DNA of 64,000 bases. Source: Solirubrobacter taibaiensis (GTDB taxonomy: Bacteria > Actinomycetota > Thermoleophilia > Solirubrobacterales > Solirubrobacteraceae). The stretch is from positions 372,001 to 436,000 of the forward strand of contig JAPDDQ010000001.1 in assembly GCA_027587225.1 (NCBI GenBank), given 5' to 3'. The notes below the pieces were generated by a model, which was not told the origin of the DNA, did no database searches, and saw only the letters and a program-made list of their open reading frames with translations. Made by a program: the position numbers and the translations under genes. Positions 8,863 through 16,362 of this stretch are shown here, piece by piece. Positions within the stretch are counted from its first letter, which is position 1; every line of letters begins with the position of its first letter.

Positions 8863-8880
8863 AGGGGCCAGGCCCCTTTA
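8860..8880. terminator. bidirectional hairpin containing both convergent stop codons
   Basis: A 21-base near-perfect palindrome with 10-base arms TAAAGGGGCC / GGCCCCTTTA around a single A. The plus-strand gene ends with the TAA at 8860-8862. The minus-strand methyltransferase ends with the TAA read from 8880-8878. The A/T-rich outer ends give a short run of T after the stem on either strand, so it can act as an intrinsic terminator in both directions. Confidence 0.75.
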
Positions 8881-9636
8881 GGTTCGGCCGGTGGCGAGCC
8901 AGGCGCGGGCGGAGAGCTCGAACGGGTCGTCGCCGACGCCGAGGCGGGCGCGGAACTCGCGCTTGAGCGCGGCGCGGCGCTCCTCGTCCAAGGCCACGGT
9001 GAAGGCGCCGGACGGTGCGACGCCCGACTCCAGCGGCGCCCACAGGTCCTCGAAGCCCGTGTAGCTCGCGCGCACGGTGGCCTCGGTCACCTGGACGTCG
9101 TCGAGCACCGAGGACCAGAGGTCCGCCAGCGTGTCCGGGGTGCAGTAGCGCATCTGGCTCTCGTCGCCGGCGTCGGGGTCGATCGTGCGCGCGGCGTCCC
9201 AGAACTTGCGCAGGATCGTCATCCCGTCGGCGTAGTCCCAGACGGCCGCCGCGACCACGCCGCCGGGCCGGGTGACGCGCGCCATCTCGGCGAGACCGGT
9301 GGGCGCGTCCTGCATGAAGTTCACGACCAGCTGGGCGAGCGTCGCGTCGAAGCGGTCGGCCTCGAACGGGAGATCCTCCGCGGCCGCCTGCCGGACCTTG
9401 GCGGCCGGGTTGCGCTCGGTGCACGCCGTGACGAACGGCTCGGACGGGTCGACGGCGGTGACGACGGCGCCGAGCTTGAGCAGCGCCGTGGTCAGCGCGC
9501 CGGGGCCGCAGCCGACGTCGAGGACGTGCTCACCGGGGCGGACGTCGGCCGCGGCGATCAGCTCCGGGGCGAGCACCGGGCCGTAGCGGCCGATGTGGCG
9601 GTCGTAGTTGCCGGCGGCGGTCGTGAAGAAGTTCAC
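8878..9636 (-). CDS. class I SAM-dependent methyltransferase
   Basis: A 252-residue soluble methyltransferase. Motif I is HVLDVGCGPGALTTAL (about residues 38-53), followed by VTAVDPSEPFV (acidic end of strand 2) and AEDLPFEADRFDATLAQLVVNF (motif II/post-II), with MARVTRPGGVVAAAVWDY as motif III. This is the Methyltransf_11/25 type acting on small molecules; the substrate is unknown. The GTG start at 9636 is 9 bases after the stop of the lyase-like gene, so it is probably the third gene of a helicase / lyase / methyltransferase operon. It ends in the shared hairpin. Confidence 0.88.
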   Translation of the reverse strand: MNFFTTAAGNYDRHIGRYGPVLAPELIAAADVRPGEHVLDVGCGPGALTTALLKLGAVVTAVDPSEPFVTACTERNPAAKVRQAAAEDLPFEADRFDATLAQLVVNFMQDAPTGLAEMARVTRPGGVVAAAVWDYADGMTILRKFWDAARTIDPDAGDESQMRYCTPDTLADLWSSVLDDVQVTEATVRASYTGFEDLWAPLESGVAPSGAFTVALDEERRAALKREFRARLGVGDDPFELSARAWLATGRT

Positions 9637-9645
9637 ACGCGAACG

Positions 9646-10437
9646 CTAACTGATGCGCTCGAGGTAGCCGGCCTCGCACGCGACCCAGAGCGCGCCGTCG
9701 GCGCCGACGGCCATGCCGTGCGGCTCGGCGCCGTGCTCGAGCGGGATCTCCGCGTACTCGCCGTCGCCGGCGATGTGCGCGATCGCGCTGGCGCCCCACA
9801 GGCTCACCCAGACACCGTCGGACTGGGCGGGGATGACGGCGTGCGGCTTGGCGCCTTCGGGCAGCGGGAGCTCCTGGACCGCGTCGTCGACGCCGATCCG
9901 GCCCAGCTGGTTCGCGAGGATCTCGGTGAACCAGACGGCGTCGTGGGTCCCGCAGATGCCGACCGGGCCGGAGTCGCGCGTGGGGAGCTCACGGACGGTC
10001 ATCTGGCCGTCAGGTGTGATCCGACCGACTGAGCCGGTGGCATTGAGCGTGAACCACAGCGCGCCGTCGGGGCCGTTGGCGATCATCGCCGGCGTCGAAG
10101 GCGCCGCGTACCACTGGAACTTGCCGTTGAAGCGGCCGATCGTGCTCTCGGCCGTGAACCACACGGCCTTGTCGGGCCCTTCGACGATGCCGTACGGGGA
10201 GCCGTGGACCTTCGTCGTGGTGACGATGCCGTCCGGTGTGATGCGGCCGACGCCGCCGGCGAACGTGAACCAGCCGTGCGGCGTGATCTGCATCGGCTTC
10301 TTGCCCGCCTTGAACTGCTGGACGCTGCCGTCCATCGTCACCCGCGCGACCTTGCCGGCGTCCGCGAGCGTCACCCACAGCGCGCCGTCCGGGCTCGCCG
10401 CGACCCCGTACGGGCCGCCGTCGAGCGCTACCCGCAT
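9646..10437 (-). CDS. virginiamycin B lyase (streptogramin lyase) family beta-propeller
   Basis: A 263-residue protein made of repeated propeller blades: GPYGVAASPDGALWVT, GPDKAVWFTAESTIGRF, GPDGALWFTLNATGSVGRITPDG, THDAVWFTEILANQLGRI, GADGALWVACEAGYLERI. This GxDGALWFTxxxxNxIGRI pattern is the signature of Vgb-type proteins, some of which linearise streptogramin B antibiotics. Many homologues have no proven lyase activity. It has no signal peptide, unlike many secreted propellers. The ATG at 10437 lies 10 bases inside the 3' end of the helicase gene, so translation is coupled. A role in antibiotic self-protection is only a family-level suggestion. Confidence 0.8.
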   Translation of the reverse strand: MRVALDGGPYGVAASPDGALWVTLADAGKVARVTMDGSVQQFKAGKKPMQITPHGWFTFAGGVGRITPDGIVTTTKVHGSPYGIVEGPDKAVWFTAESTIGRFNGKFQWYAAPSTPAMIANGPDGALWFTLNATGSVGRITPDGQMTVRELPTRDSGPVGICGTHDAVWFTEILANQLGRIGVDDAVQELPLPEGAKPHAVIPAQSDGVWVSLWGASAIAHIAGDGEYAEIPLEHGAEPHGMAVGADGALWVACEAGYLERIS

Positions 10438-12965
10438 GCGAAGGACTGCGTCCGGATGACGGGCTCGCCCGCCGCGTCGGACAAGTCGAGGTCCACGATG
10501 GCGACGATCGCCCAGTCGTGGTTGCCCTCGGGGTCGTTGATGATCTGGCGCACGGTCCACTCGCGCGGCTTGGATGTGTCGACCACGAACAGCTCCGGGC
10601 TGCGCGCGTCGGGGCCGGCGTCCAGGTGCTCGTGCTCGTCCCAGTAGGCGCCGAGCGCGGCCTCCCACTGCTCGACCTTCATCGGCGGGCGCTCGCCGCC
10701 TTCCAGCGCGGCCAGGCGCTGGTACTGGTCGCGCGAGGCGAGCTGGACCTTCTGGAACATCGCGTTGCGGACCATCACGCGGAAGGCACGGACGTTGCCG
10801 GAGATCGGGCGCACCGGAGCGAGCTCCTCGCCCCGCGCGACCGCCTCCGCCGCACGCTGGACGGATTCCGGGTCGGTCAGCGCCTCCCACTCGTCCAGCA
10901 GGCTGGAGTCGGTCTGGCGGATCAGCTCACCGAGCCATTCGACGATGTCGTCGAGCTCCTCGGTCTTGTGGCGGTCGGGAACCGTTTGCCGGAGCGCGCG
11001 GTAGGTGTCGCTCAGATAGCGCAGCACGGCGCCCTCGGAGCGGGTGACGGCGTAGTGCGCGATGAACTCGGAGAACGTCTGGCCGTTCTCGTACATGTCG
11101 CGCGTGACCGACTTGGGGGAGAGGTCGTCGTCGGACACCCACGGGTGCGTCTCGCGGTACTGCGCGAGCGCGTGCATCAGCCCTTCCTCGAGCGGCTTGG
11201 GGTACGTGACGTCCTCCAGCAGCTCCATCCGCTCCTCGTACTCGATGCCCTCCGCCTTCATCGCCCCGATCGCTTCGCCGCGGGCCATCTTCGACTGCGC
11301 CTGCAGGACCGGGAACGGGTCGTCGAGGATGGCTTCGACGACGCTCAGGACGTCGAGCGTGAACGTCTCCGACTCGGTGTCGAGCAGGTCGAACGCGGCC
11401 TGCGCGAAGCTGGCGAGCGGCTGGTTGAGCGCGAAGTCCTGCTGCAGGGCGGGCGCGAGCTCCAGCGTGCGGCCGTCCTCGTCGGGCGGGTCGAGCCGTT
11501 CGAGCACGCCGGAGACCAGCAGCTCCTCCTTGAGCGACTCGGCCTGCCCGAGCAGGCGCGTCTTGCCGCGCTCGTCCTCGTGGCTGTCCTCGACCAGATG
11601 GTTGAGGAGCTCGTCGGAGTCGCCTCGCTGGTTGATGACATTGAGGATCACGGCGTGGTTCACGCGCATCCGGCTGACGAGTGATTCGGGCGTGGCGTTG
11701 CGCAGGCGCTCGAACGTCTCCTCCGTCCAGGAGACGGCGCCGTCGGGGGCCTTGACCTTCTGCACGCGCTTCTTCTTGGCGGCGTCGTCGCCGGCCTTGG
11801 CGAGGCGGCGCGCGTTCTCGATCGTGTGCTCCGGGGCCTGGACGACGACGTAGCCGGACGTGTCGAAGCCCGCGCGGCCGGCACGGCCCGCGATCTGGTG
11901 GAACTCGCGGGCCTTGAGGATGCGGTGGTTGGTGCCGTCGAACTTGGCGAGGCCGGTGAAGACGACGGTGCGGATCGGGACGTTGATGCCGACACCGAGC
12001 GTGTCCGTGCCCGCCACGACCTTCAGCAGACCGGTTTGGGCGAGCTGCTCGACGAGGCGGCGGTAGCGGGGGAGCATGCCGGCGTGGTGGACGCCGATGC
12101 CCGCTCTGACGAGCCGGGAGAGTGTCTTGCCGAAGCCGGCGGTGAAGCGGAAGGCGCCGATGGCGTCGGCGATCTCGTCGCGCTCTTCTCTCGTGCAGAG
12201 CTTCGCCGAGAGGAGGGACTGGGCGCGTTCGAGGGCTGAGGCCTGGGTGAAGTGGACGACGTAGACCGGCGCCTGGTCGGCCTTCACGAGGTCCTCGATC
12301 AGCTCGTGCAGCGGTTCGAGCGACCACGTGAAGTGGAGCGGGACGGGGCGCTCGGCGGTATCGACGAGGGCGGTCTCTCGTTGCGTGCGGTTCGTCAGGT
12401 CTTCGCGCAGGTTGGAGACGTCGCCGAGCGTGGCGCTCATCAGCAGGAACTGGGCCTGCGGGAGCATCAGGATCGGCACCTGCCACGCCCAGCCGCGCTG
12501 CGGGTCGGCGTAGAAGTGGAACTCGTCCATCACGACCTGGCCGATGTCGGCGTCCTCGCCTTCGCGCAGCGCGATGTTCGCGAGGACCTCGGCGGTGCAG
12601 GCGATGATCGGCGCGCGGGAGTTGACCGACGCGTCGCCGGTGAGCATGCCGACGTTCTCGGCGCCGAAGATCGCGCACAGGGCGAAGAACTTCTCGCTCA
12701 CCAGGGCTTTGATCGGAGCCGTGTAGTACGTGATCTCGTCGGCGGCCATGGCCGCGAAGTGGGCGGCGATCGCGACCATCGACTTGCCGCTGCCGGTCGG
12801 CGTGGCGAGGATCACGTTGTTGCCGCTGAACAACTCGATCGCCGCTTCCTCCTGGTGCGGATAGAGGGTGAGGCCCTGCTCCTCGCTCCACGCCATGAAC
12901 GCCTCGTAGAGGGCGTCGGGATCGTTGTCGCGCGGGAGGGCGTCGACGAGGCCGCCGGCGGTCAT
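10428..12965 (-). CDS. Ski2-like DEAD/DEAH-box helicase with DUF3516 C-terminus
   Basis: An 845-residue superfamily 2 helicase. It has Walker A ATPTGSGKS (about residues 55-63), a Walker B variant DEFH in VVMDEFHFYADPQRG, motif III LLMSATLGD, motif V GTDTLGVGIN and motif VI FHQIAGRAGRAGFD. The remaining 400 residues are the helical DUF3516 extension found in actinobacterial members. Such proteins are thought to unwind RNA, by relationship to Ski2/Mtr4. The ATG at 12965 (MTAGGLVDALPRD) is preferred over an upstream in-frame ATG whose extra residues fall in the 43-base gap to the divergent gene. The last 10 bases overlap the lyase-like gene. Confidence 0.9.
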   Translation of the reverse strand: MTAGGLVDALPRDNDPDALYEAFMAWSEEQGLTLYPHQEEAAIELFSGNNVILATPTGSGKSMVAIAAHFAAMAADEITYYTAPIKALVSEKFFALCAIFGAENVGMLTGDASVNSRAPIIACTAEVLANIALREGEDADIGQVVMDEFHFYADPQRGWAWQVPILMLPQAQFLLMSATLGDVSNLREDLTNRTQRETALVDTAERPVPLHFTWSLEPLHELIEDLVKADQAPVYVVHFTQASALERAQSLLSAKLCTREERDEIADAIGAFRFTAGFGKTLSRLVRAGIGVHHAGMLPRYRRLVEQLAQTGLLKVVAGTDTLGVGINVPIRTVVFTGLAKFDGTNHRILKAREFHQIAGRAGRAGFDTSGYVVVQAPEHTIENARRLAKAGDDAAKKKRVQKVKAPDGAVSWTEETFERLRNATPESLVSRMRVNHAVILNVINQRGDSDELLNHLVEDSHEDERGKTRLLGQAESLKEELLVSGVLERLDPPDEDGRTLELAPALQQDFALNQPLASFAQAAFDLLDTESETFTLDVLSVVEAILDDPFPVLQAQSKMARGEAIGAMKAEGIEYEERMELLEDVTYPKPLEEGLMHALAQYRETHPWVSDDDLSPKSVTRDMYENGQTFSEFIAHYAVTRSEGAVLRYLSDTYRALRQTVPDRHKTEELDDIVEWLGELIRQTDSSLLDEWEALTDPESVQRAAEAVARGEELAPVRPISGNVRAFRVMVRNAMFQKVQLASRDQYQRLAALEGGERPPMKVEQWEAALGAYWDEHEHLDAGPDARSPELFVVDTSKPREWTVRQIINDPEGNHDWAIVAIVDLDLSDAAGEPVIRTQSFACG

Positions 12966-13008
12966 GGAGACCAGTATGGAAGGCTCGTGCCGCGGGTACG
13001 CGGTGAGC

Positions 13009-14346
13009 ATGTTCCGACTGGTTGCCGTGGCCGTGCTGTTCTGCGCGTCGTGGGCGGCGTCGGCGGATGCGTCGACGATCGGTGTCTACGACGATCCGGA
13101 CGCGGCCGCGGTGGCGCTCGCGGGGGCGGACGTGGTCGTCCTGCGCCAGCCGATCGGCGCGCGCAGCTCGCTTGTCGCGGTCCCGCGACTGGGCGGCAAG
13201 CCGGTGCCGGTGCTGCGCGTGAAGGACATGAACTGGTTGGCCGAGCGGGACGTGCGCCGGCTCGCCGCCTCGGTGGAGCGGGTGGCGTTGATCGCGGAGA
13301 TCGCGGACTCCGGCGGCGGGACGGTGGAGTGGCGTATGTACTCCGGGCCGCCGCTGGGGCCGATCCGCGTGGTGCGGACGTTGGCGCCGCGCGACCAGTG
13401 GGAGCCCGTGTCGGTCGATGTCGACGGCGACCGTGCGTTGCTGGTCGAGGCGCGGCCGGAGAACGACGGGCCGGTGCGCGCGTTCGTGTTGGACTCGGCT
13501 TCCGGGCTCGTGCCCCTGGCGTGGGCGAGCGCGGCCGCGGCTCCGGTTGAGCTCTCCGGCGCGTTCGTCGCGGCCGCGATGGCGGGTCCGAACCGCATCG
13601 GGGTCTTGGATCTGGCGACCGGCGCGGAGCTCGCCACCATCCCGCTCGACGAGCGCGAGCGCAGTTCGGACCTGAGCCTCGCCCCCGACGGCCGTGTCGC
13701 CGTGGCCACCCGCGCTGGGGTGCACCTCGGCGGACCGGGCCTCGCTCCGCGGCTCCTGCCCGGCACGAAAGGGCTCTCGCGCATCCACCTCACCGACACG
13801 ACCCTCTTCGGCACCGACAAGACCGGCCGGGCGGTCTCGGTCGGCACGGGCGGCGGCAAGCCCACGCCGCTCGGCCCTCCGACGAACGTGCTCCTCTCGA
13901 CCGCCGGCGACGCCACCGGCTACGGCTGGATCGCCAACGGCTGCGCGCGCGTGGCCGCCGCCCCCGCCTTCGCGGTGCCGCCGGTCATGAAGGACCCGTG
14001 CGCGATGACGGAGATCGCCTACGCATACATCGCGAGCACGACACTCCGCGGGCGCACGATCGACGTGCCCGTCGGCTGCGTCGCCGCGCCGCGAGGCGTG
14101 TGCCGCGGGATCGCGATCGCGCGGATCTTCGAGGGTGATGGGAAGGCGGCCGCGAGCGGGCGCTTCGCGATCCCGGTCGGCAAGAGCCGGAACGTGAAGC
14201 TGCGCGTGACGCGCGCGGCGTTGGCGGTGTTCCGGCGTGAAGGGTCCGGAAACCTGGTGATGGACGCGCGGATTCCGGACGGGCGGATCGGGGCCGGGGC
14301 GGATGGGGCCGCGGAGTTGTCCGTGTCGTTGCCGGGGCGGGACTGA
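13009..14346 (+). CDS. secreted propeller-like protein of unknown function
   Basis: A 445-residue protein with a signal peptide (MFRLVAVAVLFCASWAASADAS). The mature part contains repeated short blades, for example NRIGVLDLATGAELATIPL, SDLSLAPDGRVAVAT and GVHLGGPGLAPRLLPG, so a WD40/TolB-like propeller is likely for residues about 50-330. A C-terminal part with three cysteines (CVAAPRGVCRG plus one upstream) precedes a final strand-rich segment (RFAIPVGKSRNVKLRVTRAAL). The latter resembles a domain seen at the end of many Solirubrobacterales exported proteins. The start is the ATG at 13009; an in-frame GTG at 13003 would add two residues. It is divergent from the helicase gene. Confidence 0.75.
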   Translation: MFRLVAVAVLFCASWAASADASTIGVYDDPDAAAVALAGADVVVLRQPIGARSSLVAVPRLGGKPVPVLRVKDMNWLAERDVRRLAASVERVALIAEIADSGGGTVEWRMYSGPPLGPIRVVRTLAPRDQWEPVSVDVDGDRALLVEARPENDGPVRAFVLDSASGLVPLAWASAAAAPVELSGAFVAAAMAGPNRIGVLDLATGAELATIPLDERERSSDLSLAPDGRVAVATRAGVHLGGPGLAPRLLPGTKGLSRIHLTDTTLFGTDKTGRAVSVGTGGGKPTPLGPPTNVLLSTAGDATGYGWIANGCARVAAAPAFAVPPVMKDPCAMTEIAYAYIASTTLRGRTIDVPVGCVAAPRGVCRGIAIARIFEGDGKAAASGRFAIPVGKSRNVKLRVTRAALAVFRREGSGNLVMDARIPDGRIGAGADGAAELSVSLPGRD

Positions 14347-14385
14347 GCTCAGCGCGTGTGGCGCGGTTCGTCGAGGGTGTCCGGG

Positions 14386-14488
14386 GAGCACACCGTCGGG
14401 CCGCGCGTCAAGAAACCCGTGCCCGCGACGGTGGGGTGGGATGCGGCGTCGGTCACGGGTTTCTTGACCCGCGGCGGCCGGTGCGCTC
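14386..14488. repeat. paired inverted-repeat element, copy A
   Basis: A 103-base element with perfect 15-base inner arms GTCAAGAAACCCGTG (14407-14421) and its complement (14454-14468) around a 32-base centre. Outside are imperfect outer arms GAGCACACC (14386-14394) and GGTGCGCTC (14480-14488), matching 8 of 9, separated from the inner arms by 12 and 11 bases. Copy B, 268 bases downstream, has the same spacing throughout. Confidence 0.85.
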
Positions 14489-14540
14489 TTGTGCGGGTGA
14501 GCCGGTTGCACCGGGTGCGCCCGGGCGCGGTCGTGTGCGT

Positions 14541-14593
14541 GGGGGGTGCCGAACGTGAGGGTCCGCAGTGGACGCTGGTGTGCGGCACCCCCC
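14541..14593. repeat. 11-base perfect inverted repeat with 31-base loop
   Basis: Arms GGGGGGTGCCG (14541-14551) and CGGCACCCCCC (14583-14593). The loop itself contains a small nested inverted repeat, GTCC-GCAGT-GGAC (14561-14573). The loop length nearly equals the 32-base centre of elements A and B. Confidence 0.75.
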
Positions 14594-14641
14594 CGGTTCA
14601 CGAGCGGCAACGTGCCACCCGGGCACGCGAGCGATCACTTT

Positions 14642-14658
14642 GTCAACTCCTGGTTGAC
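14642..14658. repeat. short inverted repeat GTCAAC-N5-GTTGAC
   Basis: Six-base arms GTCAAC (14642-14647) and GTTGAC (14653-14658) around TCCTG. It could be a protein-binding palindrome, but its place between two convergent stops argues against an ordinary operator. A weaker repeat, CGTGCC-N5-GGCACG, lies just upstream at 14611-14627. Confidence 0.5.
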
Positions 14659-14704
14659 CAATCGAACACTCGCGTGGCGTGGACCGTCCCTCGGCGTGGG
14701 AAGA

Positions 14705-14726
14705 CGTGAACGTCTCGGCGTTCACG
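14705..14726. repeat. 8-base inverted repeat with 6-base loop
   Basis: Arms CGTGAACG (14705-14712) and CGTTCACG (14719-14726) around TCTCGG. There is no T-run after the stem, so it is not a standard terminator. Confidence 0.6.
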
Positions 14727-14755
14727 CAGTGCGGGGCACCCGCCTCACCCGCCCA

Positions 14756-14859
14756 AAGCACACCCGCGCCCGACGGGTCAAGAAACCCGTGACCACCGCC
14801 GCGCAGCTCCGCGACCGCCCGGGCACGGGTTTCTTGACGCGGCGCCCGCGGGTGTGCTC
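14756..14859. repeat. paired inverted-repeat element, copy B
   Basis: A 104-base element with the same plan as copy A. The perfect 15-base inner arms are at 14777-14791 and 14824-14838, again with a 32-base centre. The outer arms are AAGCACACC (14756-14764) and GGTGTGCTC (14851-14859), matching 8 of 9, each 12 bases from the inner arms. The centre sequence differs from copy A while the arms are identical, so the arms, not the centre, are what is conserved. The element ends 9 bases before the stop of the minus-strand gene. Confidence 0.85.
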
Positions 14860-14868
14860 GCCGTTTCC

Positions 14869-15195
14869 TCAGCGCCGAGCGAGCGGGCGAGCACGCTCGG
14901 CCAACCCGAACAACACGCGCTGCGCGTGTTCATCCGGCAACGCGTCCAACGACTCCAGCGCGCCCCGCAACTCCGCGAGTTCCAAATCGGGTGTCTCTAA
15001 CGCCAACCGCCCGGCCCAGCGCACGGCAGCAGCGTCGAAGCGTTCCTCGGCTTCGCTCTCGATGACCATGAGAATTCCGAGCGCGTCTCGAAGCGTGACG
15101 AACCCCAACTCGGCGGCGGTGACGGAGATGATCGCGAGGTTGCCCGCCTGGATGGCGCGGCGGAGGCGGGTGTGAGGAGATCCGTCGCTGGTCAT
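14869..15195 (-). CDS. small helical protein of unknown function with a LexA box at its start
   Basis: A 108-residue soluble protein. After HTRLRRAIQAGN it has AAELGFVTLRDALGILMVIE and then mostly amphipathic helices (AEERFDAAAVRWAGRLAL, LAELRGALESLDALPDE). I do not recognise the family, though short helical proteins of this style are typical of Solirubrobacterales. I choose the ATG at 15195. The alternative ATG at 15213 would make the first six residues (MRTYVR) out of the LexA-box palindrome itself. No Shine-Dalgarno is present, so a leaderless transcript is likely. It is the only gene in the window with a clear SOS operator, suggesting induction by DNA damage. Confidence 0.65.
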   Translation of the reverse strand: MTSDGSPHTRLRRAIQAGNLAIISVTAAELGFVTLRDALGILMVIESEAEERFDAAAVRWAGRLALETPDLELAELRGALESLDALPDEHAQRVLFGLAERARPLARR

Positions 15196-15196
15196 G

Positions 15197-15210
15197 CGAA
15201 CGTATGTTCG
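15197..15210. promoter_or_regulatory. perfect LexA (SOS / Cheo) box
   Basis: CGAACGTATGTTCG matches the Gram-positive and actinobacterial LexA consensus CGAACRNRYGTTYG at every position. The palindrome extends to CATGCGAAC-GTAT-GTTCGCATG (15193-15214). On the minus strand the box contains TACGTT, which fits a -10 hexamer (TANNNT) placed about 3 bases before the ATG at 15195. LexA binding would therefore block the promoter of a leaderless transcript. Confidence 0.75.
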
Positions 15211-15226
15211 CATGAGGTGCGGACGG

Positions 15227-15952
15227 CTACTTCACCCAGACGGAGACGTGCTTGCTCGACTCGCTGGTGAACTCCGTGCGGTCCCAGTCGCTCCAGCGGT
15301 CCTGCAGCGTCAGGCCGGCGAGTTGGGCCATGAGGTCGAACTCGGCCGGGAAGGCGTAGCGGAACGGGAGCGAGTTGCGCTGCAGCACACCGTCGACGCG
15401 CTCGAAGTGGTGCGAGATCAGCCCCTGGTTGGCGACGTCGTACTCGTCGAGCCCCCAGTGGTTGTCGTCCATGGCGAACACGACGCCGGTCTGGCCGGGC
15501 GGGAGCAACCGCAGGTCGGGGATGCCGACCTCGATCACGAAGGTTCCGCCGGGCGCGAGGTGCGCGGCGGCGTTGCGGAAGCACGCGACCTGCAGCGCTT
15601 GCGACGTCAGGTTCCCGATCGTGTTGAAGACCAGGTACACGAGCGAGAACTGGCCGTCCACGCGCGTGTCGGCGAACGAGCCGAGCGCGACCTTCAGTTC
15701 CGCGCCGCCGTCCTTGGCGCGCAGCTGCGCGACCATGTCGGGCGAGAGCTCGATCCCGGCTACATCGACCCCGCGAGCGGCCAGGGGCAGCGCGATCCGC
15801 CCCGTCCCGATCGCGAACTCCAGCGCCCGCCCGGAACCCGCCAGCTCCGTCAACACGTCGACGACGGGGTCGACGACCTCCGCGGCGAACATCGCGGCCG
15901 ACGTCTCGTCGTAGCGCTCCGCGACCGACCCGCCGAAGTAGTCGTGCGTCAC
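15227..15952 (-). CDS. class I SAM-dependent methyltransferase
   Basis: A 241-residue soluble methyltransferase. It has ALEFAIGTGRIALPLAARG (motif I, with the glycine-rich loop GTGR), VAGIELSPDMVAQLRAK (Glu at the end of strand 2), FSLVYLVFNTIGNLTSQ (motif II) and LAPGGTFVIEVGIPDL (motif III). NTIGNLTSQ is characteristic of a Methyltransf_25 subgroup common in actinobacteria; the substrate is unknown. The GTG start at 15952 overlaps the stop of the copper-protein gene (GTGA). The longer upstream ORF in this frame is an antisense artefact. Confidence 0.87.
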   Translation of the reverse strand: MTHDYFGGSVAERYDETSAAMFAAEVVDPVVDVLTELAGSGRALEFAIGTGRIALPLAARGVDVAGIELSPDMVAQLRAKDGGAELKVALGSFADTRVDGQFSLVYLVFNTIGNLTSQALQVACFRNAAAHLAPGGTFVIEVGIPDLRLLPPGQTGVVFAMDDNHWGLDEYDVANQGLISHHFERVDGVLQRNSLPFRYAFPAEFDLMAQLAGLTLQDRWSDWDRTEFTSESSKHVSVWVK

Positions 15953-16353
15953 TTGACGGTGAAGTCCGAGCGCATCCCGCCGGAGTAGTGGCCGGGCAGG
16001 TTGCAGATGAGCACGTAGTGGCCCTTCTTGAGCGTCACGGTGAGCTTCTTGGACTTGCCGCCGGCGAACGTGCCGGAGTCGCCGACGCGCCCCTTCTCGA
16101 TCGCGCGCCCACCGCTCTGGGGCAGCTTGGAGGCGGCCTTGGTGGTCTTGATGACGATCAGCTCGTGCCGGTCGGACCCGGTGTTGCGCGCGTCGAAGGT
16201 GACCTTGCCGGCGGTGACCGACTTCGGCGAAGCCTTCAACGAGAACTCGTCCATGGTGACCTTCGTCGTTCCGCCGGCGAAGGCGGAGGCCACGGGAATC
16301 AGGGACAGGGTGAGCGCGCCCACGACGAGACGGCGGTACGGAAGCGACGGCAT
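15949..16353 (-). CDS. secreted plastocyanin-like blue copper protein
   Basis: A 134-residue exported cupredoxin. Signal peptide MPSLPYRRLVVGALTLSLIPVASAFA. The type-1 copper ligand set is visible: His in SDRHELIVIK (about residue 62), then Cys, His and Met in LICNLPGHYSGGM near the C-terminus. This is the C-x4-H-x4-M spacing of plastocyanin/azurin folds. The role is probably periplasmic electron transfer or copper handling. The ATG at 16353 is 9 bases after the GGDEF/EAL stop. The stop overlaps the methyltransferase start. Confidence 0.88.
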   Translation of the reverse strand: MPSLPYRRLVVGALTLSLIPVASAFAGGTTKVTMDEFSLKASPKSVTAGKVTFDARNTGSDRHELIVIKTTKAASKLPQSGGRAIEKGRVGDSGTFAGGKSKKLTVTLKKGHYVLICNLPGHYSGGMRSDFTVK

Positions 16354-16362
16354 CGACGAAAC

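Larger units (their letters stand above)
14347..14868. other. 522-base gene-free stretch between convergent stops, filled with inverted repeats
   Basis: This is the only long non-coding stretch in the window. It sits between the stop at 14346 (plus strand) and the stop at 14869 (minus strand). ORFs crossing it have no homology-like features, and their RVKKPV / GFLTR stretches are just the repeat arms translated. It contains, in order, repeat element A (14386-14488), an 11-base-arm inverted repeat (14541-14593), a 6-base one (14611-14627), a 6-base one (14642-14658), an 8-base one (14705-14726) and repeat element B (14756-14859). No transposase, tRNA or promoter was recognised. Confidence 0.8.

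Noticed and set aside
10927..14610. 1227-residue minus-strand ORF across the helicase, the secreted protein and the repeat region
   Set aside because: It is a frame shadow of the helicase and neighbouring genes: extremely Arg/Pro/His-rich, no domains, and crosses non-coding repeats.
14356..15175. Plus-strand ORFs through the repeat array (with RVKKPV and GFLTR peptides)
   Set aside because: The recurring peptides are the repeat arms translated. No ribosome site or codon pattern supports them, and the second runs antisense into the 14869-15195 gene.
15194..15988. Plus-strand ORF starting MRTYVRM
   Set aside because: Its start is only the LexA-box palindrome read from the other strand, and it is antisense to the methyltransferase.
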